Shown: positions 36,620 through 45,474, numbered from the stretch's first letter. The stretch: 52,879 nt of DNA from Planctomycetota bacterium (GCA_002711105.1 PAIH01000023.1:1-52879), one strand, 5' to 3'. The notes: generated by a model from the sequence alone, not told the origin. Numbers and translations are program-made.

Positions 36620-36855
36620 CGACATCTTCCTTTATCTCGGTGTTTCTTTTTTTGCGGGTTCTTTTTACAGGGCTCTATGCCACAAGGAATTACCGGTATC
36701 TTGGCTGAATCCGCGCGGTATTCATACCTCTGATTGTTCATTGAGAAAAGGGTGTCCAACTTACTACGGTTTCCGGATTAACCACCGTATTGTGATTTGC
36801 ACCCTGTGGGGTGGGGCTCTGGGCTCGGAGCTCAACAAAATAAGAGAGGAATCTC

Positions 36856-39800
36856 ATGACCTTTTCAAGGGTTTGGTGGACCCCCGTTGTGACCATCTTC
36901 GTGATCCTGGGGCTTCATCCTGTACTGGCCCAGGAGCTTTCGGTAAACGCTCCGCTGGTGAACGAGTTTTTATATCTTCAATCAGAAACGGTTCAGACCA
37001 ACAAATTGCCGGATCTCCTCGATTCCGAAGATCCGTTTTTCCAGGGATCGGAAGTCAGAGTCCTGGTTCTGGATCAACCACTGACCATCGAGCTCAGAAC
37101 AGATCTAGAAAATCTAGGTGTGCGACTGCTCGACTACTTACCGTTGAATAGTTTCACGGTTCGGTTGGACGGAGTGAGCCGACTTCGGCTCATTCGAGTT
37201 CCCGCTGTAGTTCGCGTTGTTGAATACCTCGCCTCGTGGCGTCTCCAGCCGGGGATCGTCGATAAGCTCGGGACTCACCAGCAGCCGGTCAGAAGAGAAT
37301 TAGATGATCAAGGTCTGCTGGCATTGATCGTCTCTCTCCATCCAGGAACCGATCTCGAACAGGCGATGACGGCACTTCGTGGTATCGAAGTGGCTGTGGT
37401 GACGGTGGAACGAGTTGGGCATCACGACGAACTCTCGGTGGTAGCAACTCCTGAACAACTGAACAGAATTGTAGAACTCGATGAAGTGCTCTTCATCGAA
37501 GACGCGCCCGATATCACACTCCGTAACAGCACCACTCGTTGGATCATACAAACCAACCTGACCAACCAGACGCCGGTCTACAGTAATGGGATTCATGGCG
37601 AAGGGCAGGTCATCGGTGTTCTCGATGGACGGGTTGATCAGAACCATTGTTCTTTCCCGGCCGGAAAAATAATTGCTTACAACAGTTCTGCCGGTTCCGA
37701 CACTCACGGAACTCATGTAGCAGGTACTGCCGCGGGCAATAACGGTTCCAATACCGATACCCGGGGTATCGCTTATGAAGCTGGTTTGGTCGTCAACACC
37801 ATTCCCGCCTTCACCGAAACAGGAATCGTCAATCGCCTCAACACTCACCATGGTCAGGGAGGACGACTTCACACCAATAGCTGGGGCAACGACGGAACCA
37901 CTTCCTACGACAGTCTGGCTCGTGGTTTCGATGTGTTTCTTCGTAGTAACGAAGATAGCTTTGTTTGCCTGGCGGTGACCAATGGCGCAGCACTGCGCAA
38001 TCCCGAAAATGCCAAGAACCTGTTGGCGGTTGGTGCCAGCCAGGACACTCCCAGTCAGGCCAGTCACTGCTCAGGAGGAGTGGGGCCAACCAGCGATGGG
38101 CGTAGAAAGCCTGAGGTGTACGCACCTGGCTGCGGAACCCAGTCGTCTCAGTCCAATAGTGCCTGTAGTACCACCGGTCTTACCGGCACCTCGATGGCCT
38201 GTCCGGCCGTGGCGGGGGCTTCGGCTCTGGTGCGGCAGTACTACATCAATGGTTATTACCCGAGTGGTTCTCCCAGTGCTGCCGATGCTCTGGTGCCCAC
38301 CGGAGCGCTCATCAAGGCGACGGTGATCAACTCTGCTGTTGATATGACAGGAGTCGGCGGTTATCCGTCCAACCTGGAAGGGTGGGGTCGGGTTCGCGTC
38401 GATGACCCACTGTTTTTTGTCGGAGACGCGAGAGCTCTCGGAGTTCTTGATGATGTCAGAAATGCCGATGGTCTCAACACGGGTCAAGTGACCACCTACA
38501 ACGTGAACGTGATCAGTTCCGCTCAAGGCCTTCGCATCACTGCGGTCTGGACCGATGTGGCGGCCACTGCAGGATCCGCCTTTGCTTCCGTGAACGATCT
38601 TGATCTCGAAGTGACTTCTCCCGGCGGAACCCTGTTCCGGGGCAACGTCTTCTCGGGAGGATTCTCCACTAGTGGTGGAACCAAGGATGACCGCAACAAT
38701 GTCGAACAGGTCCACATCGATAATCCAGCCAGCGGCGCATGGACCGTTCGCATCCGTGCGGCAGCGGTCAACAGTGGTACGCAGGGCTACAGCGTCATCG
38801 CCTCAGGAGACATCCAGCTGGCTCCGCCCGATTGCAATGACAATGGAGTCCCTGATGAGGACGATATTGCCGGCGGTGTTTCCTCTGATTGCGACGGCAA
38901 CTCGGTACCCGATGAGTGTCAGGAAGATTGCAATCAGAACGGCATTGCAGATCCGTGTGATATCACGGCGGGTACTTCTGGCGATTGCGATGGCAACTCG
39001 GTACCCGATGAGTGTCAGCCTGATTGCAACAATAACGGTGTTGCCGATGCCTGTGACATCACGGGCGGACTGGAATCGGATTGCGACGGAAATGCGGTAC
39101 CAGACAGCTGTGACATTGCCTCAGGTGCTGGAGACTGTGATGGCAATGGAGCCATCGATGCCTGTGAAATTGCCGGCGGTGCCAGCGATTGCAACTTCAA
39201 TGGATCTCTAGATGGCTGTGATATCTCATCTGGAACCAGTGCCGACTGTAATGGTAACGGTATTCCAGACGAGTGTGATGCCGTGAGCGTGAACACATAT
39301 TCTTCGAATCCTGCAGCTCCGGTTCCTCCGGTGGTCAGCGATAACATCATCGTCGCCGATTCGGGATTGATTTTAGATCTCGATGTCCAGCTGAACATCA
39401 CACACGTGTTCATCGGAGATCTGGTCGTGGAAATTTCCAGTCCAGCAGGGACTACCGTACGTCTTCACAACGAGACGGGTGTGGATGCCGATGACATCAA
39501 TACGACTTACGATGACGACGGAGGGGGAACAATTCCCGATCAACCGCTGAGCAATGTGGACTCTCAGCAAAAGCAAGGCACCTGGAATCTCACGGTCACT
39601 GATGTTTTCCCAGCAGCAGACAGCGGTGTCGTCAACACCTGGGCACTGGTGATCGAAGCTCAGGGAGGAGGATTCAACGATTGCAATAACAATGGAGTTG
39701 CAGACGAGTGTGAGATCGCTTCGGGAACTGCAGCCGATTGCAACAGCAACGAGATTCCCGATAGTTGTGACATCGCGTCCGGGACCAGTGCCGACACCAA

Positions 39801-40374
39801 CGGTAACGGAATCCCGGATGAGTGCGACGTCGCCGATTGCAACAATAACGGGATTCCTGACGATCAGGACATCGCCAACGGTACCGAGGCGGATTGTAAC
39901 TCCAACGCGGTTCCCGATAGTTGTGATATCGCCGGTGGCTCCGTGGACTGCGATCTGGACGGCGTACCCGACAGCTGCGAGCTAGCCTCCGGTAGCGGTC
40001 TCGATTGCAACTCCAACGGCACCCTCGATAACTGCGATATCGCTTCTGGTACCAGTGACGATGCCAATGGCAACGGGATTCCAGACTCCTGCGAGGTGAC
40101 CCAGTTCATCCGTGGAGATACCAACACCGATGGTGCGGTGAACATCGCTGACGTGGTGTTCATGCTGGTGTTCTTATTTGACAGTGGCAGCGATTCGACC
40201 TGTTCCGATGCCCTCGATTGCAATGACGATGGTGCCAGGGATATCTCGGATCCGGTGCAGCTACTGTCATACCTGTTCGACAGCGGGACCGATTTGCCAG
40301 CTCCTTCACCGGGCTGCGGCGGGGATCCGACAGCCGATAGCATCAGCTGTGATTCCTATTCTCCGTGTCCTTGA
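36856..40374 (+). CDS. Secreted subtilisin-like (S8) protease with DC-rich repeats, P domain and dockerin-like C-terminus
   Basis: ATG 36856 follows GAGAGGA. After a signal peptide and a propeptide-like region, the S8 catalytic residues are all visible: Asp in QVIGVLDGRVDQ, His in DTHGTHVAGTAAG, the oxyanion Asn in LHTNSWGND and Ser in TGTSMACPAVAG. A beta-sandwich follows (AVWTDVAATAGS, DLDLEVTSPGG). Next come nine calcium-binding DC-x-x-N-G-x-x-D-x-C repeats, a proprotein-convertase P domain (HVFIGDLVVEISSPAGTTVRL, GTWNLTVTDVFP), eight more repeats and the dockerin-like DTNTDGAVNIAD and DCNDDGARDISD. It is probably a surface or extracellular protease stabilised by calcium. It is followed by a strong terminator. 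Confidence 0.92.
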   Translation: MTFSRVWWTPVVTIFVILGLHPVLAQELSVNAPLVNEFLYLQSETVQTNKLPDLLDSEDPFFQGSEVRVLVLDQPLTIELRTDLENLGVRLLDYLPLNSFTVRLDGVSRLRLIRVPAVVRVVEYLASWRLQPGIVDKLGTHQQPVRRELDDQGLLALIVSLHPGTDLEQAMTALRGIEVAVVTVERVGHHDELSVVATPEQLNRIVELDEVLFIEDAPDITLRNSTTRWIIQTNLTNQTPVYSNGIHGEGQVIGVLDGRVDQNHCSFPAGKIIAYNSSAGSDTHGTHVAGTAAGNNGSNTDTRGIAYEAGLVVNTIPAFTETGIVNRLNTHHGQGGRLHTNSWGNDGTTSYDSLARGFDVFLRSNEDSFVCLAVTNGAALRNPENAKNLLAVGASQDTPSQASHCSGGVGPTSDGRRKPEVYAPGCGTQSSQSNSACSTTGLTGTSMACPAVAGASALVRQYYINGYYPSGSPSAADALVPTGALIKATVINSAVDMTGVGGYPSNLEGWGRVRVDDPLFFVGDARALGVLDDVRNADGLNTGQVTTYNVNVISSAQGLRITAVWTDVAATAGSAFASVNDLDLEVTSPGGTLFRGNVFSGGFSTSGGTKDDRNNVEQVHIDNPASGAWTVRIRAAAVNSGTQGYSVIASGDIQLAPPDCNDNGVPDEDDIAGGVSSDCDGNSVPDECQEDCNQNGIADPCDITAGTSGDCDGNSVPDECQPDCNNNGVADACDITGGLESDCDGNAVPDSCDIASGAGDCDGNGAIDACEIAGGASDCNFNGSLDGCDISSGTSADCNGNGIPDECDAVSVNTYSSNPAAPVPPVVSDNIIVADSGLILDLDVQLNITHVFIGDLVVEISSPAGTTVRLHNETGVDADDINTTYDDDGGGTIPDQPLSNVDSQQKQGTWNLTVTDVFPAADSGVVNTWALVIEAQGGGFNDCNNNGVADECEIASGTAADCNSNEIPDSCDIASGTSADTNGNGIPDECDVADCNNNGIPDDQDIANGTEADCNSNAVPDSCDIAGGSVDCDLDGVPDSCELASGSGLDCNSNGTLDNCDIASGTSDDANGNGIPDSCEVTQFIRGDTNTDGAVNIADVVFMLVFLFDSGSDSTCSDALDCNDDGARDISDPVQLLSYLFDSGTDLPAPSPGCGGDPTADSISCDSYSPCP
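38830..39290 (+). repeat. Nine tandem DC-rich calcium-binding repeats (first block)
   Basis: Units of 13-19 residues follow the pattern D-C-[DN]-x-N-[GS]-[VI]-[PA]-D-x-C-[DEQ]-I-x-x-G. Two of them (near 38887 and 38985) are almost identical at DNA level (CGGTACCCGATGAGTGTCAG in both), which points to recent unit duplication. Confidence 0.88.
39679..40098 (+). repeat. Eight tandem DC-rich calcium-binding repeats (second block)
   Basis: These follow the P domain and have the same unit pattern as the first block, for example DCNSNAVPDSCDIAGG. One unit has Thr for Cys (DTNGNGIPDEC), one has Ala (DANGNGIPDSC), and one lacks the second Cys (DCNNNGIPDDQDI). The units resemble thrombospondin type 3 or EF-hand-like calcium loops. 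Confidence 0.88.
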
Positions 40375-40405
40375 TGGTCTCGTCGCTATGCGATGAAACC
40401 AAAAG

Positions 40406-40441
40406 AAAACGGGTCGGTGGCATTTGCCACCGACCCGTTTT
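40406..40441. terminator. Bidirectional terminator between convergent genes
   Basis: A perfect 16-bp stem (AAACGGGTCGGTGGC pairs with GCCACCGACCCGTTT, with one more A-T pair) and a 4-base loop ATTT, flanked by A-run and T-run. It lies between the ends of the subtilase gene (+) and the LON-domain gene (-) and can serve both. Confidence 0.93.
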
Positions 40442-40468
40442 CCTGTTTGAACTGATACCCTTCGAGAG

Positions 40469-41107
40469 TCAGTCGTAGAATCCGTCGTCTCCGGAAATCT
40501 CCTGAAGATCGATGATCTTGAGCGCTCGGTCTTCGATCGATGGATTGGCAAACAGTGCGTACCGGTTTTCGACCGTCATCGGGGTGATCATGATCAGCAG
40601 ATCCGCCATCTGGACCGGCGAGGTCCCCTCTGGTAGCTCGATGTCGTGCTCCAGCGATTGGATGGCACTCTGTAGCCCAAGGGTCTGCTGTTCATTGATG
40701 AAAACATCCTCTTCGATCAGATCGTCGATTTCGGCCATCGGGTACTGTTCATTTTCGATCGCCTGGCGGACCCTGACGCGCTTTTCACCCAGGACCATCA
40801 GCAGAAATCTACCGTCTTCGAGGGTCTGGTAGCGCTGGAGCCGGCCGAGGCCCGCGACCGGCTGTACCGGGGCCACGTCAGTGAGCTGGTCCCTGTCCTG
40901 CCCCAGCACAGTCCCCAGGACGATCTCACCGCTGTTGTCGAGCAGGTCCTCAGCCATCTGCCGGTAGCGCGGTTCGAAGATGTGAAGGGGAACCATCTGA
41001 CCCGGGAACAGGATCAGGTCTGGTAACGGAAACAGCGGCAGGATTCGGGTGCCTGCTGAACTACCATCTTCGGGCAGCAGAGAATCGTCATGCGATGGAA
41101 TCGACAT
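40469..41107 (-). CDS. LON peptidase N-terminal (substrate-binding) domain protein
   Basis: The 212-residue cytoplasmic protein is a stand-alone LON_substr_bdg domain. Family marks are LPLFPLPDLILFPGQMVPLHIFEPRY cut around PLHIFEPRYRQM, GTVLGQDRDQL, GLGRLQRYQTLEDGRFLLMV and GEKRVRVRQ. The ATPase and protease domains of Lon are absent. Such proteins are widespread but functionally obscure; a substrate adaptor role is only inferred. The ATG is preceded by AAAGG. It is divergent from the endonuclease III gene. Confidence 0.9.
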   Translation of the reverse strand: MSIPSHDDSLLPEDGSSAGTRILPLFPLPDLILFPGQMVPLHIFEPRYRQMAEDLLDNSGEIVLGTVLGQDRDQLTDVAPVQPVAGLGRLQRYQTLEDGRFLLMVLGEKRVRVRQAIENEQYPMAEIDDLIEEDVFINEQQTLGLQSAIQSLEHDIELPEGTSPVQMADLLIMITPMTVENRYALFANPSIEDRALKIIDLQEISGDDGFYD

Positions 41108-41186
41108 TTGACTGAACCTTTCGCTGTCTCCCTACCCAACAGGACGAACCGATGGCGGATCAGTTCCCTCAATTTTAGAAGATCTG

Positions 41187-41230
41187 TCCTGTAAGAAAAC
41201 TAGCGGCAGACTCAAAATGCCGCTACAGGA
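41187..41230. other. Bulged inverted repeat in the divergent LON-domain/nth intergenic region
   Basis: An inner 7-bp stem (AGCGGCA with TGCCGCT, 9-base loop) stacks on an outer 6-bp stem (TCCTGT with ACAGGA), with nine unpaired bases on the 5' side. It lies about 70 bases upstream of nth and about 80 bases upstream of the LON-domain gene. It may be a 5'-leader structure or an operator; no T-run follows. Confidence 0.4.
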
Positions 41231-41301
41231 TGTGGGTGGAAAATCGACCCTCGCTGACGTCGAATTCCAGGCATACTAGCTTTACAGAACAGGGAGTCAC
41301 C

Positions 41302-41973
41302 ATGTTACGCCAGGAGAAAGCAAAACGGATCGCCAAGATATTGGGAGGACTTTATCCAGATCCTCCGATTCCACTGAAACACAGCGATCCTTTCACTCTC
41401 CTGATTGCGGTGTTGCTGTCGGCACAGACTACCGATGTGATGGTCAACCGGGTGACACCGGCGCTCTTTGGTCGCGCCAGAAGCTGTTCGAAGATGGCTG
41501 GGCTAGAGGTGGAAGAAATCCTCGAATTGATCCGCACCTGTGGTCTGGCGCCGAGGAAAGCGAAGGCGATTCGCGGTCTTTCTCGAATTCTGATCGAAAA
41601 GCATGACGGAAAAGTCCCGCAAGATTTCGAGAGTCTCGAAGAGCTACCCGGTGTTGGCCACAAGACTGCCAGTGTGGTAATGGCCCAGGCCTTTGGGGTG
41701 CCCGCCTTTCCGGTCGATACGCATATTCACCGACTGGCAGCTCGCTGGGGTTTATCGAAGGGCACCAACGTCGAACAAACTGAATCGGATTTGAAGAAAT
41801 TATTTGTTCGCGAACAGTGGATCGACCTTCATTTGCAGATCATCTATTTCGGCCGTGAGCACTGCCCGGCTCGCGGACATGATCTCAGTAGCTGCAAGAT
41901 TTGCTCCTGGGCTGCTACAACGAAGCGGATTCGCGAAGAAGAACGGAAGAATCGACGCGTGGTGAAGAAGTAG
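41302..41973 (+). CDS. nth: Endonuclease III (DNA glycosylase/AP lyase)
   Basis: ATG 41302 with AGGGAG upstream gives 223 residues, close to E. coli Nth (211). The enzyme removes oxidised pyrimidines and cleaves AP sites. The helix-hairpin-helix and catalytic Lys are in LEELPGVGHKTASVVM, and the catalytic Asp is in FPVDTHIHRLAARWG. At the C-terminus the [4Fe-4S] motif normally reads C-x6-C-x2-C-x5-C. Here I find C-x9-C-x2-C (HCPARGHDLSSCKIC) and no fourth Cys, so the cluster may be absent or bound differently. No other repair gene is adjacent. Confidence 0.92.
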   Translation: MLRQEKAKRIAKILGGLYPDPPIPLKHSDPFTLLIAVLLSAQTTDVMVNRVTPALFGRARSCSKMAGLEVEEILELIRTCGLAPRKAKAIRGLSRILIEKHDGKVPQDFESLEELPGVGHKTASVVMAQAFGVPAFPVDTHIHRLAARWGLSKGTNVEQTESDLKKLFVREQWIDLHLQIIYFGREHCPARGHDLSSCKICSWAATTKRIREEERKNRRVVKK

Positions 41974-42016
41974 CACTTTGGCGGTGAGCCCTGGCAAAAA
42001 CCGATTGTGATGCAAA

Positions 42017-42051
42017 ACACCCCGGAACGCCTGTCAGGCTTTCCGGGGTGT
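42017..42051 (-). terminator. Rho-independent terminator for the gene at 42074-43417
   Basis: An 11-bp stem (ACACCCCGGAA with TTCCGGGGTGT) encloses a second short stem (GCCTG with CAGGC). Read on the minus strand it is followed by TTTTGC, so it terminates the leftward dockerin-like gene; it lies 43 bases past the end of nth. Confidence 0.82.
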
Positions 42052-42073
42052 CAAGATTGTAGATCCTGTTCGA

Positions 42074-43417
42074 TCAGCAAGCGTCGTAGATCTCGCAAAG
42101 CTGTGGCTCTCCGTCATTTCCACAGTCCACCGGACCGGGATTCGGAGGGGGAGATCCGCCTGAGAAGATATAGGCAATCAAGAAGATCGGATCACCGATA
42201 TCGTAGAGAGTGTCTCCGTTGGAGTTCTTGGAATCAAAGCAGGTACCTGGGGTTCCACCATTGAAGATTTCCTGAAGGCTCCAGATAGCATCTGCCACGT
42301 TCACGATGCCATCCCCGTTGGAGTCACCGCGTTTGTAGTCCTTGATCGCTTGCGGGTTCAACTCGAGATGCCCGTCAGCGAGGAGAGGTGTCAGGCTTCC
42401 GTTGTTGACGGTTACCACGTTGTGAATTGGCGGAATTCCGAGGCTTTCCCAGTGCAGGGGTATGGTGAGTCCAACATCGTCTCCGATCAGAGCACTCGGC
42501 ACGGTCGATCCAGAGAGTTCGATCGCATCGGTTTCGCCCGGGAACTCGAGGTAGACCGGCAACTGGAAGGCGTACACCACGCCCATGGTCCAGCCGTCTG
42601 GAGTGAGCTGTGCTTGAGCAAATGCCGGGTTCAGGGATTGCACTGCACCGGTGACATTTGCTCCTGTTGGTGTGACGTAAGTAGTATCGGTCGAGATACT
42701 CATCGAGAAGCCTTGAGTGGAGGTTGGATAAGTTGGATTGCTAGAATCTTCGGTGATGGTTAACACGGCAGTGAAGGAAGAATCGCCGTCTGCAGGATCG
42801 TAGTTCACTCGTTTTTCTGGCGCTGTGAACTGGAACAGAATCGGCGGTTGCTCAAGAATCTCGATGGAACCATCAACGCTCTCCATCATCATCGAGCCGC
42901 CCTGGACCACCGCGACACTGGTCACCGGAGGGCTTCCCAGAGTGTTGCAAAGGCCCACCGAAGTGATGGTTCCGACGGGACCGTTGAGTCTGTAGGTGGA
43001 AGTTCCAAATTCATAAGTTCCGCCAGCGAGCACATCGCAAGAGGTAAAGCAGATCACGCAGCCGACGGTCCAACCGCCACTTTCCTCGTTTTGCTGAAAG
43101 AAGTCTGGTGGACCACCCTCCTTGAGTTGTTCCACTGCCGGTGCCCAGTCTGCTACGTAGTCAAAAGTAGAAGAAGGACCAGCAGGCTCATGGGTCAGGA
43201 CACTATCGTCGTGGCATACCCCGAAGGAGAACCCCTGAACGCCGGTCGGTGCGTCGTGGGTAAAAGAGAATGAGACCGAAACGAGCGCTCCCTGAGGAGC
43301 TGCCCCACCAGTGAAGCTCATCGTATAAGAACCATCGCCCATTCCCGAAGCCAGCGCCGGAAATGTCGTCAAGATCAGAAGAACCAGTCCACCGGTCAAC
43401 AATTGCATTGATTTCAT
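42074..43417 (-). CDS. Secreted protein with two cohesin-like domains and a dockerin-like C-terminus
   Basis: ATG 43417 opens a signal peptide (MQLLTGGLVLLILTTFPALASG). The track start 43477, with AGGGAG upstream, would add 20 polar residues and is less likely. Two related beta-sandwich domains follow, each with the pattern of the N-domains at 17327 and 20278: VSFSFTHDAPTGVQGFSFGV then LTITEDSSNPTYPTSTQGFS. The C-terminus is dockerin-like: YKRGDSNGDGIVNVADAIW, NSNGDTLYDIGDPIFLIAYIF and a tail with Cys at CGNDGEPQLCEIYDAC. It is probably extracellular or surface-bound. No enzyme motif is visible. A large palindrome lies upstream, between it and glnS. Confidence 0.85.
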   Translation of the reverse strand: MKSMQLLTGGLVLLILTTFPALASGMGDGSYTMSFTGGAAPQGALVSVSFSFTHDAPTGVQGFSFGVCHDDSVLTHEPAGPSSTFDYVADWAPAVEQLKEGGPPDFFQQNEESGGWTVGCVICFTSCDVLAGGTYEFGTSTYRLNGPVGTITSVGLCNTLGSPPVTSVAVVQGGSMMMESVDGSIEILEQPPILFQFTAPEKRVNYDPADGDSSFTAVLTITEDSSNPTYPTSTQGFSMSISTDTTYVTPTGANVTGAVQSLNPAFAQAQLTPDGWTMGVVYAFQLPVYLEFPGETDAIELSGSTVPSALIGDDVGLTIPLHWESLGIPPIHNVVTVNNGSLTPLLADGHLELNPQAIKDYKRGDSNGDGIVNVADAIWSLQEIFNGGTPGTCFDSKNSNGDTLYDIGDPIFLIAYIFSGGSPPPNPGPVDCGNDGEPQLCEIYDAC

Positions 43418-43494
43418 GATAGCCGTCTCTCCACATGGAGTGTTTTTGGAGGATGACAACACCGCCGCCTCGTCCATACACTCAACTCCCTTTG

Positions 43495-43521
43495 AATCGT
43501 TAGTCTTAAAGACTTACGATT
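43495..43521. promoter_or_regulatory. 27-bp near-perfect palindrome (candidate operator) between divergent genes
   Basis: The arms AATCGT-N-AGTCTT and AAGACT-N-ACGATT are exact reverse complements around one central base. The two N positions are both T and so are the only non-complementary pair. The central loop is too short for a good RNA hairpin, so a dimeric protein site is more likely. TTGCAT starts two bases to the right and an AT-rich ATACTA follows 17 bases later, which would be a possible promoter toward glnS. Confidence 0.5.
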
Positions 43522-43666
43522 GGTTGCATACATTTCCCATTTCTAAATACTAAGGGTAACTTAGGCGGCATAAAAGCAACGGATGTAGAGGTACAGGAAT
43601 GTCTGTTCACGGCAGTTGTATCATTTCGACACAACCGTCCGAAAAATGTACATGGGGGGGGCGTGG

Positions 43667-45382
43667 ATGAGTGATTTGGATCCGGACCTAAAGGAAAATC
43701 CGGACAGTTCAGCCAATTTTATCGAGAAGATGATCGAACAAGATCTCGAACTGGGCACCGATGATGGCCGGGTTCAGGTTCGTTTTCCGCCGGAGCCGAA
43801 TGGTTTTCTCCATATCGGCCATGCCAAAGCGATCTGTTTAAACTTCGGATTGGCACAAAAGTACCGGGGTCGCTGTAATCTCCGCTTCGATGACACCAAT
43901 CCATCGCGTGAAGAACAAAGGTACGTCGATTCGATCCAGCAGGACATCCGGTGGCTCGGGTTCGATTGGGATGAGCTCTGTTTTGCCAGTGATTACTTCG
44001 AGCAACTCTATGACTGGGCCACTCAACTCATCAGTCAGGGAGATGCCTATGTTTGTGATCTCACTGGTGAGGAGGTGAAAGACTACCGTGGGACTCTCAC
44101 CGAGCCGGGCCGCAATAGCCCTTCCCGCGATCGATCGGTCGAGGAAAATCTCGATCTGTTTGCACGAATGAAAGCCGGAGAATTCGCAGATGGGGAGAAG
44201 ACGTTGCGGGCGCGGATTGGCATGGATTCTCCTCACATCGTCATGAGAGATCCAGTGATGTACCGGATCCAACGATCCACTCACCACCGGACCGGGGATG
44301 ACTGGTGCATTTACCCCACATACGACTGGGCCCATGGTCAAGAGGATGCCATCGAGGGAGTCACTCATTCCCTCTGTTCGCTGGAGTTCACCAATCACCG
44401 CCCCCTCTACGAGTGGTTCCTGGAAAAGATCGGATTGGAATCGGTACCCAGGCAGACGGAGTTTGCGCGACTCAATCTGGGTTACACCGTCATGAGCAAG
44501 AGGAAATTGCGCACGCTAGTCGAGGATGGATATGTTGAGGACTGGGACGACCCACGGCTACCGACTCTCGCTGGGCTGCGTCGTCGTGGTTACACGCCCG
44601 AGTCGATCCTGGTTTTCATGAAGAACATTGGAGTGGCGAAGTCCAATTCGACCATTGAACTGGCGGTTCTGGAGAACGCAGTTCGGGATCACCTGAACCG
44701 TATCGCCGTGCGTCGTATGGCGGTTCTCGACCCTCTCAAGATGGTGATTGAAAATCTACCAGCGGATGCGGAGGAGACCGTGGAAGCGGTCAATAATCCC
44801 GAGGATCCATCGTCAGGGACCCGTCCCATCTCATTTGAGAGAGAAGTTTGGGTTGATCGCGACGATTTCAGGATGGAACCGCCGCGTAAATGGAGAAGAC
44901 TCGCCCCCGGTGCCGAAGTTCGTTTGCGTTATGGATATTGCGTGACGGTCAAAGACGTGATTCAGGATCCGGAATCGGGACAGGTTCAGGAACTTCGTTG
45001 CGTTTATGACCCCGAAACGGCCAGGGGGCAGACCCCCGATGGTCGAAAAGTAAGAGGGATCATCCATTGGGTTCCGGCTTCCTGCGCTGTGGAACTACCG
45101 GTGCGTCTGTATTCTCCTCTGTTTGTCGAAGTAGATCCTGACAGCCCACCAGAGGGACGGGACTTTACCGATTTCCTCAATCAGGAATCGCTGGTTGAAA
45201 CAACGGCTCTCTGCGAACCGAGCTTGAAGGAAGCGAATCCGGGCGACAGTTTTCAGCTGGAGAGGGTTGGCTACTTCGTAGCGGATGAGAAATTATCGGG
45301 TCCTGGTACGCCACACCTCGCCAGAATAGTCTCCCTCAAGGATTCTTGGGCCAAACTGGAGAAGCGCCAGATAGGTTCTTGA
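43667..45382 (+). CDS. glnS: Glutaminyl-tRNA synthetase
   Basis: This class I synthetase charges tRNA-Gln directly. The HIGH motif is in RFPPEPNGFLHIGHAKAI and the KMSKS equivalent is VMSKRKL. GlnRS-specific blocks include RFDDTNPSREEQRYVDSI and PTYDWAHGQEDAIEGVTHSLC. The C-terminal beta-barrel anticodon-binding region is complete. ATG 43667 gives 571 residues with the usual short N-terminus (E. coli 554); the track start 43616 adds 17 unlikely residues. The presence of glnS suggests that direct Gln-tRNA formation is used, although GatCAB could coexist. Confidence 0.95.
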   Translation: MSDLDPDLKENPDSSANFIEKMIEQDLELGTDDGRVQVRFPPEPNGFLHIGHAKAICLNFGLAQKYRGRCNLRFDDTNPSREEQRYVDSIQQDIRWLGFDWDELCFASDYFEQLYDWATQLISQGDAYVCDLTGEEVKDYRGTLTEPGRNSPSRDRSVEENLDLFARMKAGEFADGEKTLRARIGMDSPHIVMRDPVMYRIQRSTHHRTGDDWCIYPTYDWAHGQEDAIEGVTHSLCSLEFTNHRPLYEWFLEKIGLESVPRQTEFARLNLGYTVMSKRKLRTLVEDGYVEDWDDPRLPTLAGLRRRGYTPESILVFMKNIGVAKSNSTIELAVLENAVRDHLNRIAVRRMAVLDPLKMVIENLPADAEETVEAVNNPEDPSSGTRPISFEREVWVDRDDFRMEPPRKWRRLAPGAEVRLRYGYCVTVKDVIQDPESGQVQELRCVYDPETARGQTPDGRKVRGIIHWVPASCAVELPVRLYSPLFVEVDPDSPPEGRDFTDFLNQESLVETTALCEPSLKEANPGDSFQLERVGYFVADEKLSGPGTPHLARIVSLKDSWAKLEKRQIGS

Positions 45383-45450
45383 GGCTCCATGAAGCTCGCT
45401 GGCGAGTTGGTATCAATCGCCACCTTGACCATCCCCGTGATCCTTGCGAT

Positions 45451-45474
45451 TCTGATCGATCCTGACCGATCAGA
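45451..45474 (+). other. Inverted repeat between glnS and the M28 peptidase gene
   Basis: An 8-bp stem (TCTGATCG with CGATCAGA) and an 8-base loop. No T-run follows, so it is at best a weak terminator or leader structure within the 160-base gap, in which I see no convincing gene. Confidence 0.35.

Noticed and set aside
36717-36728. GGTATTCATACC inverted repeat upstream of the subtilase gene
   Set aside because: Only 12 bases, expected by chance in a window of this size; no promoter elements at a sensible distance.
38830-40098. Regular repeats that could suggest a CRISPR array
   Set aside because: They are in-frame protein repeats with variable sequence and no constant spacer structure.
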